Assembly: GCF_024323335.1 (NCBI RefSeq)
Contig: NC_066580.1
Span: forward strand, 442,967,851-443,031,850
Length of the DNA: 64,000 bases
Reading direction: 5' to 3'
DNA from: Lathyrus oleraceus
Taxonomy: Eukaryota > Streptophyta > Magnoliopsida > Fabales > Fabaceae
Within the stretch, counting starts at the first letter, position 1. Every line of letters starts with the position of its first letter. The position numbers were made by a program, and so were the translations under genes. Positions 1-17,793 of the stretch are shown here, piece by piece. The notes beneath the pieces were generated by a model. It was given only the letters and a program-made list of their open reading frames with translations, had not been told where the DNA came from and searched no databases.

Positions 1-1480
1 GTACCAAGTGACTCTCGAAATCATCTAGTATCGCACCAAGATCTCTGCGGCAAACGTCTGGAGGAGCGGACTCATAAGGAGGTCTCAAAATCATTTGCAA
101 GTAGTCAAACTGGCGCATCGCTCGCTCGGGAAGATAAGGATACATAAGAGATGACCCACGTACTAACCGTCTAGAGTATAAGAAAATAACGTCAAACTGA
201 CTCATATAATGGTGACCCATGGGCAGAAGAAAATGCCATATGGTATCATACGGTCAAGAGAGACTCTGAATGACTCGATCGCACTGTTCCACCTGTACGG
301 AATAAATGTGGCTACATGTTGTCAGTCTTCATCGTAGGTAGGTGCAGCTTCCCATCCGATGATGCGAGGGAAGTGAGAGATGATCCATCCCTGAAAATGA
401 TTTGGATATAATATTAATAATAAGTGAAACAAATGAATTATAAAAATATTAGTAACAAGAAAATATTGTAAGCAGCGCGCAGGTGTTTTGTCTTTCAAAG
501 ACAACCCTCGCCCAGCTTCGAGTACATGTAGACCAAATAGGCGGGCCCTTAGTTGAACTCGTGAATAGAAGTTAGGTCGATGAAGGAATTAAGATACACC
601 ATATCAACATAGGTTGAACTTTTGTCCACAAACATGGGCATGTCAACTAGGAACAAGAGGTAACACCTCAATGCATACTATTTGTGGTATTCAACCTGCA
701 TATCATCACATTTAGCATCCAAGGCCCCTTCAAATGGTCTTTATAAAGCTTTTAAAAAAACTAAACATATCATGAGCACCTTTAGTGTTAGCTGCCTCAT
801 TGGCGGCCTTACTATGACCAACACCCAAATGGGTGACCATCATATCGACAACTTCCTCTCGTCGGATCCTCATGATGTCTAGTAATCTCTCCCTGATAGG
901 AAGATGTGGGATGCATGAGACGTCATCCAAGGTGACGGTCATCTCTCCTATTGAAAGATAGAAAGATGACGTCTTTGAATGTCACCTCTCAGCAAAAGTC
1001 ACTTGCATGCGGTGGTTTACGGTCATGTACACAACAAAGCATAAATAGGCAAGACCGGAATAGCGGACAATGTCAATGAACCAAGCATCGGTGGGCTATT
1101 CCAGCTCCAATATCTTCCTGTCGTGGTTTATAGATTTCAAATAATAACACTCTTGTTAAAAGAAAATTCCACCATCAACGTCGATTTAATTAGTTGAAAA
1201 CATACAAATTTCAAAAGAATAAAATATATACCCCTCCCATTTTCCCATACATGCCTAGCAGCATGGACGGCATATAGATGAAGTAAATAGGTGTCAAATG
1301 GGCCTCTTGGGTAACTCTCTAAAGAGGCATCAGCAACGAATTCCTCAGGCGCCATAGGGGCTTCAGGAACTTCAGAATCTGCTACGTCATATGCCCAAGA
1401 GAGTCAGATACGAGAACCAAACAGGTAAGAACTGCAGGGCTGCGAAGTAGATGCATCATCAAACGAGTTATCAGTTACTT
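1..1480 (-). pseudogene. Plant mobile domain (PMD/MAIN-like) gene remnant, truncated by window edge
   Basis: Conceptual minus-strand translation gives, in order, blocks typical of the plant aminotransferase-like mobile domain. These are a proline-rich lead-in with YPRGPFDTYLLHLYAVHAA (about 1262-1315), an ELE-PTDAWF-DIVRYSGLAYLCF block (about 1030-1110), a block ending in SFYLSIGEMTVTLDDVSC (about 910-970), and a distal PYLPERAMRQFDYLQMILRP block (about 80-150). The family occurs as host genes (MAIN, MAIL1) and inside Mutator-like and gypsy transposons. Here the frame is broken by stops, including one where the family has a conserved Trp-His pair, and by frame changes, so this is a pseudogene. 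It may be an exon-intron relic. The 3' end lies beyond position 1. It cannot be told whether the copy was a host gene or transposon cargo. Confidence 0.75.
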
Positions 1481-4146
1481 ATGGCCTCGTGGCCCTCTCA
1501 AGTCGTATCGACGCGGTTCGGGACACATTATTTTCAGGCATTGCGCCTGCGCTAAAAATAGAGACATGTATAAACAGCATGTCAGAACAAATTCACAAAT
1601 TCCACAAAATCAACCAAATTTTTGCAAGATTTCAATCCGGAGATGTATCTCTGAAAATAATGCGGACCAAATCTGGAGATGCATCTCCAGACAAACCTGG
1701 GATTGTCTCAGCCATCGAAGATATATCATTTTTGCCCTAACAGTCCAAAAATACCTCAATGCATGTTCTTCTAGCCTACCAAAACCGTTTACACTACTAT
1801 TTAATGTGCCTAAAACAATTAGTGTAGCTTAAACAACTAACTACAAATCAAAACATAAAGAGAGAGAGAGAATTTTTAAAAACTTACCAAATCAAATTGA
1901 ATTATGAGTTATGAGACGTTGGAAATGTGGAGTTAAAGCTCCAACGGTAGAACTTTGCTATAAAGAGAAGTTTGAATGAGACAGAGAGCTCAAAAGCTTG
2001 AGAGGACGAAGAGAACTTTCTTTTTGTAGAAAATGAACAAGAAGGAAAGTGGGAAAGGTAGTCTGGCGCAGGATATGAAACAAAAGCGTCTGAAGATGCA
2101 TCTCTGGATCATCCACTAACTTTTGAATAAACGGTGTTTACAAATATGCATATTTGAACGCACTTTTTATGCATACGAAGATGCATTTTCAGATACATTT
2201 TTGACACAGTGGGGGTGCCTCTTGAATTTGATCTGAGAAATTGTTAAAAATATGTGTGTCTAAAGATGTATCTCTGGACTCTATGGACAGTCTAGATTTT
2301 TCATAGTGGTGTGGAATAACACATAAGGGTGGAAATAACAACTCCCTTTTTGGATTACAAAACTAACAAAGTAAAGCACATCCTCATCACTAATAGAAAG
2401 TATAAAACCCGATAAAATAAATTCGTCTACTTTAAGTCAGTTCAAATTCTTATAAGTTTTTTAAGGGGTTGCTCTTTCTACCCTCAGGGGTGTGACCCAC
2501 ATTCTTGAAAATTTAAAAATATCTCTCATGTATATGGAGATGCATCTCCGAACGCATCTAAAAATACATTAATAAATGCGTTGTAAGTGAAATACCTTTA
2601 TTTTATTTAAAAATATATACCTAAAAATACATCTCTGAAATCGAAAAAATATTGTTATTTTGACTATTGTATCAAACACCTCTATGTTTTGTTATAGTTT
2701 CAAGTTTTGTATTACGTGTCATACATGAGTTATTATTTTGACTTCATAATATTTTTGTTGTTGTTTTGTAAAGTTTAAAAAGTTATAGTAGCAGATGCAG
2801 TGTTGGGATATTTTTATACAAAGTTTTGATATTCTTTTTAAGGTTATTTAATAATTAATGAACATTATTTAATAATAAAAAAAAAAATTCAGTATTATAA
2901 AAACACGGATTTTATTTCTACCCATTTTAGATTTCAGGAAAAATTGTTACTATAATTCTGGCTTATTATATAATATTGGTCATGAGTGAATACTCTTAAT
3001 ATATTTTTTTGACAAAATAAAAATGTCTTATTAGTGTGAATTTAGGTGCAGGTGCTCTAGGAGATGACGTTAGGTTCAATAGAAACTTTTCTAATCATGA
3101 GAAAACACACATAACTCCATTTTTTATTGATCTGAACCAACTCAGTTCAATTTGAGTGGTTAGGTTTTCATAACTTGAGAGAAGAAAAAAATAGAAATTT
3201 AATGTTTGTTTATTTTGTGAAACATTTTTTTATCTCCTGAAAAATAAATAAAAAATGGCCAGTAAACATTCTAACTAGGATCTGCTTTAAATATGTTCCA
3301 ACATTCACGGAATTCCATTTTAGATTCAACAGTTACTGCATTGTAGCAAAAGAAAAGTGTGAGAATGTTTAATGCAGTGGGACTGTAAGTAAGAGCAAAA
3401 GCAGTGTGGGAACTGGGAAGAAATGGAAGAAGTTCAAACCGTTGCTATGATGATGAAAATGGAGAAGAGGAGACTTGACACAATTAGAATTAACAGTAAA
3501 GAATTTAATATCCGACAATAGATGTTTGTTATATCGTAATTAATACAGAAAAGATGAAAAAGACATAACTATCATTTGATTTGATCATTTCTAGTAACTA
3601 TTTTTATTTATGTTTGTCACTATCATGTGAATTTATATTTTTTATTTAAATATCTTCAATATCTCTATCTGTATCAAGGCTTTATGGCAGGATAGTAAAA
3701 GAGAATCTCACAGTGAAGTCATCTTAAAGTTAAAGCACTGGGAACTTATTGCATTTGCTTTGTTCAGTTAATTACATAAATTATATGTACAATTCGTTAG
3801 ACAGCTGTACAAATTTGCCAGTCCACACGATAATGATGGTGATGGTTGAACTATTTATATTTTTTTACACAATGAACGTACAAAGCCTGCTACGCCTTAT
3901 GAAGTTCTGCAACCACCCCTTGGAACGATAGGCAGAAAGATTATGATTAACCAAACTTCAAAAGCCCCTGCAATTGATATGTTTTATGAGAAACTTCTAT
4001 ATACTAAATTGGGATAACTATCAGAAGTAACATAAGGAAGAAATCTGATATATAAATCAAAGTCTAGCACGACAGAAGCCGGAAATATTAATTTATATAA
4101 AGTTGGAATTTTCACGAGAGCAAACAATACAAGAAATGTACCATCA
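1481..4146. other. AT-rich intergenic stretch with palindromic dispersed motif
   Basis: No gene is recognised. Between about 1640 and 2640 the motif AGATG[C/T]ATCTC[C/T]G recurs. Examples are at 1640-1652, an 18-bp perfect palindrome at 1673-1690, about 2092-2106, about 2178-2203, about 2263-2277, a 14-bp perfect palindrome at 2536-2549, and about 2620-2632. From 2650 to 4146 the DNA is simple AT-rich sequence that probably includes the 3' flank of the neighbouring PHAF1-family gene. Confidence 0.5.
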
Positions 4147-9171
<5,025 letters not shown>

Positions 9172-9799
9172 AGTAGAGAAAGAGAAGTTGGAGGGTATTT
9201 TAGAGTTTCTGGGTTTAAAGTAATTTTGATTCCGTTGCTTTCGGTGATGAAACCGCTTCGATCCAAGGTGGTGAATTGAATGCTTATATTGGATTTCTAT
9301 TGGATTAGATTTTGACGAAATAACCAAACTAACGATGTTTCTGTAATTGTTTTTGGACACCACAAAACGCAAAAGATGCCCCCTCTTGCACGCCACCCTA
9401 ACCCACCTGTTTTTTTGTGAAGACAGTAGGTTTTTGACATTAAAAAAAAATGTTACAAAATATACACTCAACTTATAGTTCTAAATGAAACAAAAATCAA
9501 ACAATTTATTGTATGTTTGATTTATGTGTTTTGAGGGCTGAAATTAATTAATGATTTAGGAAAATATCAGACTCTCTAGTGAATATGTTTGAATACTATA
9601 TATTTATATTTAATATTTAATCATTATTTATGGTTGTTTGTAAAGTTATTCTTATTCGAGAGATAATTTGAGATCTTTTTGGTAATTTGCTTTCTAAAAA
9701 ACTCAATTCTTGATAGCATGTGCATGTTAGTTTAACGGGTGAGTTGTCTTGCTTAATGATATATTTATCTTCTTATTGTCTGTTTTAAAATTACTAGTG
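9172..9799. other. Upstream region of the PHAF1 gene and intergenic DNA
   Basis: This holds the presumed 5' UTR and promoter of the minus-strand gene. A TATA-like ATATAAG lies around 9277-9285 on the minus strand, about 110 bp before the ATG, and pyrimidine-rich leader sequence directly precedes the start codon. Beyond about 9450 only AT-rich sequence is seen. Confidence 0.4.
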
Positions 9800-10075
9800 A
9801 AGGATGGGAAAGATTGTGTTGATCGAAATAAGGTTTTTCTGGGGAGATGTGAAGGGAGACAACAAAATATCTTGAGTAAAATGAGTAGATGTTTGTAAAC
9901 CTAAGAGAACATGTGGTTTGGGGTTAAGGATCTTCGGCTTGTTAACCAAGCTCTTTTAACTAAAAGGAGATAGAGGTTTATCTCATAAGCCACAGGTCGT
10001 TGGTGGAATATCTTGGCTGCTAGATATGGTGATATATTTGTCTCCTCTTATAGATGGTAGAGTTTCGTGCTTCCG
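9800..10075 (+). pseudogene. LINE (non-LTR retrotransposon) reverse transcriptase C-terminal remnant
   Basis: The plus-strand conceptual translation reads IRFFWGDVKGDNKIS, then VKW-VCKPKREH-VWGLRIF-L, then RWWNILAARYGD. This is the Trp- and Gly-rich region after the catalytic core of plant L1-type reverse transcriptases (FLWGG..., ...KGGLG..., ...WW...RYG). Several stops and small frame changes interrupt it and no other LINE part is seen, so it is a dead fragment. Confidence 0.6.
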
Positions 10076-10188
10076 AAATGTTTTCTTTTGGTGGAAAGGA
10101 ATTTCCCTCCTTGATTTAAAAGCAGAATATCCCTCTGTTTGCTGACCAATTTCAGCTAGAGGAGAAAGCCATTTTCGATTAGGGAACT

Positions 10189-12735
10189 TGTCGGAGCATC
10201 CTCGACATGATGGTGGACGCGTCCATAGGTTGACATCTGCAAGCCTCGGTCAAAGTCGAAGGGTTTGAGTGGTGAAGGAAATCATGGGCACTCAAAGAAC
10301 GTGAGTAGTTATTTGTCAAAATGGGGGAAGTGGACCGACGCGTGGCATCATGAGATGGTTTTGTAACCCCCCAGACTAGTATTTAAGCTAGTGTTAGATG
10401 ATATTCTAGAGGGTGGCACTTTGAACATTTGCAGTGGGGTAAAGCTTGAAATATCAAAGCGTTTACAAGAAAAGAGTCAATCTCCTCACGAAAATGTACT
10501 TTGCCTCCATTTTACATTTACAGGTCATTTAATCTTACCAAATTTACCTTTGTTTTCTTACTTTATCGTTTATACGTTCCTTTTTTGCCTTACTTTTATC
10601 ACGTTCCTAACTCATCAAGAGTTGCGTTTACACCTTTTAAACCTTTAGAAAACATTGTTTGCCAAAAAACCATACACCCAAACACTAAGTCAAGGACTTT
10701 GTAGTCGGTCCTGCAAGTAAACCTCTTATAGGAAGGCTAGAGATTGTTGACGAAGCAACAAATTGGCACACTTGGTGGGACATCAACAATGTTAAGTGTA
10801 TGCGATTGCGCAGTGGAAAGATGACGTCTCCTAGACCCCACGAAGAAGTGTCTTCGGTGGGAGATACACCGACGCCTCAGGCTGTCGATATCGGCTCTAG
10901 CGTGGCATCAACGGTTTCAACAGAGTTTGTAGGGCCAATTCTGACGTCGTGTCAGCCACAAACGCCAACAACAACCATAGGAACTGTTGGGCAACATATG
11001 TCCAGTTTCACGGTCCCCATGCACAGAACGTTAGGAATGTCGACTGAGTTTATGGCGAATGTGCATAACCTCGGTTCGACTTATAGTGATACCTCATCAT
11101 CTCCATTCTCTCGCTACCAGGGGTTTGGACCTTTGGCAACCCCATTTGGTCGACCCCCAGGTTTCGGATTGACGTCTCAGTCAGTCCCGACTTTTACGTC
11201 AAGTTTCGTCGTCATTATAAGACAACAGATGGGCGAAAGTAATCATGAAGTGGTACACAAGCTAACTCCGAAAATGGGTACCATATTAAGGCCAATGATC
11301 CAGGATTCAACGCAGAGTTACCAACAGTTGGCAACCCAAATGACAAGGATATGAGATTTTTTTAGAGCCCCGAGGACTCAGGTCCGTCAGAATCCTACGC
11401 ATCCTTCTCGACCGGAAACACCGGTTCGACAAGAGGAAATGACGGATGATACTATCGAACAGGAATATCAGGAATTTGAACAGATCCCAAGGGTGGCACG
11501 AAGGCCCCCCGTGGTACTGGTTAACCGTAACCAGGATTCTGACCAGTTGGTCCGACAAGTTTGACACGATGCAGCCATGGGGGAACAAAACATATAGGTT
11601 ATCGTCGAACGGATCATAGTGTAAAACAGAGTAAGTCCTGGCCTACAACGGCCGACTTACTCTTTGCCTCTACCAGATTTTATCTTACAAATAGAATTGC
11701 CTAGGGGGTGGAAAGTCCCGAAACTTACCAAGTTCGCTAGGGATACTAAAGAATCTACCTTCGAGCAAGTGGCCAGGTACCAGACTAAGGCTGGAGACAT
11801 AGCGAACAATGAGGACTTGAAGTTAAAATACTTCTCAAGTTCTCTTACAAAAAATGCATTTACATGGTTCACAACCCTACCTCCATAATCGATTCAAACA
11901 TGGACACAGTTAGAGAGATTGTTCCATGAACAATTTTACATGGGGCAATCAAAGACCATCCTCAAAGAACTAGCTAGCGTTAAGCGAAAGGTTGTTGAGT
12001 CAGTTGATCAGTATCTAAACAGGTTTAGACTGCTGAAAGCACAATGTTTTACCCAAGTCCCTGAACACGAATTAGTCGAGATGGAGACTGGGGGTCTAGA
12101 TTATTCTATAAGGAAAAATCTAGATACTTAGTATCTTAGAGATATGGCCCAATTGACCGATAAAGTTTTACGTATCGAATGCTTGAAAGCTAAGAAGTCC
12201 AAGGAGGGTTGATACCATAAGAAAGAAAACGTGTCCTACATCGCAGTCGAAGAAGTTTCTTCCGATGACAAAGATATAGTCGATAGGAGTGAGGTTAATG
12301 TGGCAGAACTTAAGCCCGGACCTCCGTATGTGTGTAAGGTTCTGAAGCCCTCGAATGGGAAAAACCCTCTCGAACCAGAGAAAACAGACAAATATATAGC
12401 TAAGACCTATACTTTCGACGTGTCTAAGTGCGACGAAATCTTTGATTTATTAGTAAAAGATGGTCAGATTATCGTCCCTCAGGGTTTAAAAGACCCTCCC
12501 CTATAACAAAAGAAAAAAAAAGGATTCTATAAATTTCATAATTTCCTTGGTCACAAAACTCATCAATGTGTTATTTTCACGGATTTGGTGCAGAAAGCTC
12601 TGAAAGAAGGAAGGCTCCAATTTGGCGAAAGGCCAAAAATGCAAGTGGATTCCGACCCTCTAAAGGTGGAGTAAGCTTTATACGCAGAGCCTCTCGAATG
12701 CATGATGGTAGAGATTACTGATACATAACCAACAA
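10189..12735 (+). mobile_element. Decayed Ty3/gypsy (Tat-like) fragment: probable 5' LTR plus gag
   Basis: A TG...CA segment at 10189-10760 is the probable LTR, with a TATTTAAG TATA-like site at about 10380. It is followed by TTGGCACACTTGGTGGGAC (about 10763-10781), the kind of motif found just after the 5' LTR in gypsy elements. Downstream is a gag reading (10800-12735) broken by about seven stops. It includes the retrotransposon gag core (around 11664-12131: RGWKVPKLTKFA, WFTTLPP, ERLFHEQF) and a His/Cys block FHNFLGHKTHQC (about 12535-12575). No protease or pol follows, because copia sequence takes over. The exact LTR borders are tentative, since no second LTR is in the window. Confidence 0.65.
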
Positions 12736-14083
12736 GAGAAAGGAAAGGTAAAGGAAATTGGAACAATAACAAAGGTAGAGGCGGTTACAAAAATTCAAAT
12801 GGTATGAGTTACCAACAAGAAGGAAATATGTCGAACCAGATATAATCCATAAACCAAAGTAATGACAAATGTGGTGTTGCATGTAGAGGAATAGGTGGTG
12901 GAAGGAGACCTAATAAGAGTCATATTCAGTGTTTCAATCGCCATAAACATAGTTATTATGCTCGTGATTGTCCAGAAAACAAAAGAAATAATCGAGAAGG
13001 TGATGCAAAACTTGCAAAACATGAATAAGAAAAAGAAGAAGAAGAAGTGTCGTCGATGGTCACAACAAAAGAAGAAGAAGGTTTCAAGGATCAACGGTAC
13101 TTAGACTTAGGTTGCCCATCACACATGTTTGGAAGAAAATATTGGTTTATCAACATCAATCAATCGATGAAGAACAAAGTGAAATTTGAAAATGAAAGTA
13201 ACTAAGCTACATAAGGTATTAGTGATGTTCTATTCATAAGGAAAGATGGCATATGATCAGTAATTTCAAATGTATGGTACATACCAGGTATGAAAACCAA
13301 TTTACTCATCATATGGAAACAAATCGAGAAGAATTACAAAGTATTGATCAAATATATGATAATGAGAGTACTCAACTTAGTTGGTAAGTCAATCTTGAAG
13401 GCACATATGTCTCAAAACAGAACCTTCAAGATTGAACTCGATGTGATGGAGCATAAGTGTCTGGAAACTACAACTAGCAATGATGAATGGCTATGGAACT
13501 AAAGACTTGGCCATCTAAACTTCAAAGACATCAGAAGCCTGAAGATAAGAAATATGGTTTTAAGTTTACCATAAATTGACATTCTAAATGACATATGTCA
13601 AGAATGTGTTCAGGTAAAGCAACACAAGAACAACTTTATCAAAGATGCAGGAAGTAAGTCGAAAGCAACCCTTGAGATCATATAATCATATATGTGTATG
13701 GTTATATTCATGTAGATTCAATTGGAGGTAACATATACTTTGTTGTGTTCATATATGATTTCAGTAAAAAAATATGGACATACCTAATCAGAAGAAAAAA
13801 AGTGATGTGATTGAGGTATTTTCCAAGTTAAAAGTTATGGTGGAGAGATAAAATGGCCACAATACCAAGACTTTGAAGACTGTTGGTGGTGGAGAATATG
13901 TGTAGAGATATTTTGATGTATTATGTGAAAGAGAATGGATTTTGAATTAGGTGGTGCCACCCGACACTCCATAATAAAATGGTATTGATGAAAGGAAGAA
14001 TAAAACCATCATGAACATGGTAAGAAGTATGTTGAAAGGAAATCACTTACCTAATGAATTATGGGTTAAATATATGTTGACTG
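12736..14083 (+). mobile_element. Decayed Ty1/copia fragment: gag zinc knuckle to integrase
   Basis: Plus-strand translation in broken frames shows a Gly/Asn-rich gag tail, a degenerate zinc knuckle (QCFNRHKHSYYARDCPENK, about 12930-12985, with its second Cys replaced), a protease-region block LDLGCPSHMFGRKYW (about 13105-13145) and a GAG-pre-integrase block. The integrase core ends with ERKNKTIMNMVRSMLKGNHLPNELWVK (about 13990-14070). Stops and frameshifts are numerous. The fragment stops abruptly at 14083, where the LTR of a minus-strand Ogre-like element starts. Confidence 0.75.
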
Positions 14084-14978
14084 TGTCGCTACGCAAAAAA
14101 TACAGAGTCGTCATCGGTTTTTATCTATTCCAAAGGAAAGGGAAAATATCGAGAAAACCCCAAAGAATAGTCGTCGCAACCACGAACAGGTTCGGAAATC
14201 GGTTATGCAAGGGGAAGGTATTAGCACCCCTCACATCCATGGTACTCCATGGGAACCATCTAGGATGTTTGCGCTTACGTGTGTATTGTTTATCGAATGT
14301 TTGCTTGCCAAAGGTTTGCGGAGTGGAAGTAGATTTTAAATTAGTGTGCTCGCCAAGGAATGGATCCTCGTGCCTACGTATGCCCACTTGTTGAAGTGAG
14401 AAATCAGAGCCTTCGTGGTTCGTGGGTTTGAAATTGTTTGTTTGTTTTGTTGATTTTATTACCTTGAAGAAGGGTTTTCAATTGTGTCGCCCTAAGGCTC
14501 AAACAAAAGGTTTGAATGTGTTGAGTTATTTTTATGTTTTGAGAAATGAGTTATTGATTTCTCACTTTAACAAGTACATCACTTCAAAAAGTCAACCTTC
14601 AACGGTTGACTTTGTTGACCAAAGTCAAACTTGTCCATCACTTCCAAATTCTTCCATCCATGATGCAATCCCTATAATCAAAATGCTTATACAAACATTA
14701 AGGTTTCTCACAAGAATTGATCCAAAAAGATGAGCCTTCAAAGTCAAGTGTAATACAATGATTCCATACGTTTAATTCTCAAGTACACCATAGAAAAAAC
14801 CTAGCTCATGGAGCTTGATAGGTTACTTGTCACGATTCAAATCTTTGTGTCGTAAATAAAAAAACCTTTGAATCAATGATGTTTATTTGAAAAATGTGAG
14901 TGAATGATCTTATGATATATGACTAAAGTATGCAGATAAAATGAGGAAAAATGGTAGGGCAAATTTTGGAGTATAACA
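14084..14978 (-). repeat. 3' LTR of the old Ogre-like element (895 bp)
   Basis: The LTR is bounded on the minus strand by TGTTATAC (14978-14971) and ...TAGCGACA (ending at 14084), next to a polypurine tract. Its distal part (14100-14240) is homologous to the tail of the young Ogre LTR (GGTATTAGCACCCCTCAC core). The middle is unrelated and far shorter than the 4.9 kb Ogre LTR, so it is a different subfamily. Confidence 0.75.
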
Positions 14979-16442
14979 GTTGCCCCTATTTAATCATCTT
15001 GGACTTGAATGTATGAATAACGACAACTTTTCAGGCATTCGAGGTAGAAGAGGATTAAATACAAAAATATCCAAAAAAAATCCTTAGAGAAAGGAGTATA
15101 AGTGTATTGTCGGGAATTTGCTTGTTGGGGATATGGAATGGAAGATATGCTTTTGTGGGGTCATTGACCGACATCCTTGTCTCGGAATATATCAGTCACA
15201 ACAGAGATGTTTGTTATGCATGATGTATGCAGTGTGCATGATTAATTTATATGATGCATGAGATTATGCATGTTAGACAGCAATGTGGTTTATTTTTTGT
15301 ATGGGAAATGACTGGTATCCACAAGGATGAGACTCTCTTGAGTAGTGGTAGACTTTGATTCTCCGATTTCCTATAACTGAACTAGAGAATTCATAGCAAA
15401 GGAGAGGACCTCAAGTTACCATAATTGTTGGGGATTATATCCTGATTCTTTATGGGATAGAAAATGAATTATGACTAGATCGGGCAGTCATTGAGATGCT
15501 TTAAAGTATTAAGTGTTCATTGTAGACTACCGATCTCCCTTTGGAACTTTTCAAGTGAACAAAGTAATGCAAACATTTTTATTTTTAGCTTTTTTCTTAT
15601 TCTCGATGTTTTCACACTATTATATATAAAAAATAATCAATATTTGCAAACAAAATTCGAGAAAAGAAGATTGATAATGAAAAAGAAAATTGATATGAGA
15701 AAGAATTTTATTGTATGTTAAAGGAAGTTTGTACATAAGATGTGAGTACAAAGATGAAAAATCCTAGAAGAGGAAATTACAAAAAATTGAAAAATAAGGG
15801 TAAATGGCAATGAGAAATTTATATGAATTTCTATTTTTTACAACGCACACTATTATCCAATGTAAGATTTGATTCACAATACTCTACTTCATTTGACAAT
15901 GACTGGACCGATCTTTTTCCGTCTGAGTTCTAGTTGTGATAAAGTAGGCTCAAGTTTTGTAGTTAAATGCCTTTCTGCCTAACTTTTTCCAGGATATTTT
16001 TTCTCTTTTTTTCATCCACTAGGATACCTTTTTGTGCCTAAGTCACCTTTTCAGGTTTTTGACTTAGCCGGCTTTTTATGATGTTTTTCTTTATTTGATC
16101 CCTAATTTTTGCCTCGACATTTCTTTTTTTTCATCAGTTTTTTCCTAGGTTGTCCTTTCGGATGTCAACCTAGAGGATTCTTTATTCATTTCTTTTTAGG
16201 CATAATATTTTTTGACTGGGTCGGAGTTCACGAGTAGTGGAACTCCCCGTCCACGATGGTGGGGATCAGGGCTCCACCTGAGAAGGCCTTCTTTATGATA
16301 AAGGGTCCTTCATAGTTGGGAGTCCACTTGCCTCAGGGATCCGAGTGTATTGGAGAATACTTATTGAGAATTATTTCACCTTCTTGGAATACGCTAGGGT
16401 GAACCTTTTTATGAAAGCATTCTTGATACGTCTCTGGTACAA

Positions 16443-16447
16443 CTTAC
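16443..16447. other. Target site duplication of the young Ogre, left copy (CTTAC)
   Basis: CTTAC directly precedes the 5' LTR and is repeated at 36729-36733 directly after the 3' LTR. Five-bp duplications are usual for Ty3/gypsy integrases. Confidence 0.95.
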
Positions 16448-17316
16448 TGTAACACCTCAAAATTTGCCCTCCTCTCTTGGGACTAGCATTAACATATTAC
16501 ATATCATTTTTAGGTCATTAGGCATTGCATATTGCATATCATGTGGTTGCATTGTGCAAGTCATTCTCCCAAGTCTTGATCAGAAGATAAGGAAGTCAGA
16601 GTGCAAGCCTAGGGTTTATTGATTGAGCATTGGCCATCTGAGGATTGGGCTGTGAATTAGAGTTTTGTGATTCTCAAAGGGTATTGATCTTCATCTTGTT
16701 TGAAGTGATACATCATCATCATCATGGTTGGGTATCATCAGGAGATTGAAGCTCATTCCTTGAGATTAGGGTTTTGACCACTGGTCAACCCTAATCAGTT
16801 GCATTGGGCCAATTAGGGCATAATCAGGAGATGGGGTTTATGATGGATATGGGGTTCATTCTTTGGTTATTTTGTGCTAATTGAGGCTAGGGTTTCACCT
16901 TTGAGCCATTTCATCAGAAGATTGGGGCTCAGATTGATTAGTGTATTGCCATATTCATATATCAGTTGAAAAGTCAACTGTAAAGTCAACTGAGGGCTAG
17001 GAGATGGAGAAATGGTTGGAGATACTTCATTCATGTCCAAAAGAGATTTATTCATCATGTCAAACATCTACCTTGAGGTTTTTGAAGCCGGATCAAGAGT
17101 TTCCCAAATGGAAAGTGATATGTAATTTGAAAGTTTCCAAAGAATGGCAAGTTTTTGACCAACTTCAGCGTGACTTTCCAACGTCAAAAAGGCTTCAAAT
17201 GAAATTTTGTTGAACATGAAAGTTGTAGATCTTTCTCTCCCATTTCCAAAAAGTCCAAGATCATGAGAATCGGATGAACGGTTGAGGAGATATGATCAAA
17301 TTACCACCGGGCGTGC

Positions 17317-17630
17317 ATGGCAAAATTTTCCATGTATCGATACATACGAGTTACGCATCGATGCATGCAAGGCAAAAAGTGCTATGTATCGATGCACACG
17401 AGTTATGTGTCGATGCACACTGTTAAAAAATGCTATGTATTGATACAAACAAGTTATGTATCGATGCACACTGTCAAAAAATGCTATGTATTGATACAAA
17501 CAAGTTATGTATCGATGCACACTGTTAAAAAGTGCTATGTATCGATGCATACGAGTCATGTATCGATCCATACTGTTAAAAGGGTGCTAGGCATCGATGC
17601 AAAAGTGTTATGTATCAATACATAACTCTG
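17317..17630 (+). repeat. 51-bp tandem repeat inside the Ogre LTR
   Basis: Units start at 17381, 17432, 17483, 17534 and 17586, preceded by a diverged unit from 17321. Each unit carries two TATGTATCGATGCA-like half-units, so ATCGAT and ATGCAT palindromes are spaced regularly. Because 51 is divisible by three, the array stays open in several frames by chance. Confidence 0.9.
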
Positions 17631-17785
17631 TTTTGAGCTCTCATACAGCACTGTTCACGTCCATATTACTTCATGCACCATTTTCATGCACAAGAGTGAA
17701 AATCTCATTTTGTCAAAACACCTCCATTTTAACCATTTCCATTTACCAATTGGTTAATCATGTTTAGAGGGTGATTAGTGGAGAG

Positions 17786-17793
17786 TATTTAAA
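17786..17793 (+). promoter_or_regulatory. Putative TATA box of the young Ogre 5' LTR
   Basis: TATTTAAA sits about 1.34 kb into the LTR, after the 51-bp array and before a C/A-rich leader-like sequence. The same site is in the 3' LTR at 33148-33155. It is a pattern match only. Confidence 0.45.

Larger units (their letters stand above)
14084..16447 (-). mobile_element. Old Ogre-like element, 3' part: 3' LTR, 3' UTR and integrase C terminus
   Basis: Read on the minus strand, the integrase C-terminal segment (about 16447-16200: KVHPSVFQEGEI, GKWTPNYEGPF, KKAFSGGAL) is followed by noncoding 3' UTR. Then comes a polypurine tract AATAGGGGCAAC just above 14978, and an 895-bp LTR at 14084-14978 that begins TGTTATACTCCAAAATTTGCC and ends GCGACA. 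The LTR start and tract closely resemble those of the young Ogre. A possible target duplication half is GACTG (14079-14083), but the other end is not found. The coding part carries stops. The piece continues at 36734 after the inserted young Ogre. Confidence 0.8.

Noticed and set aside
17296..17625. Repetitive ORFs on both strands in the Ogre LTRs (also at 32658-32987)
   Set aside because: They result from the 51-bp tandem repeat, whose period is divisible by three; no start context or family match.
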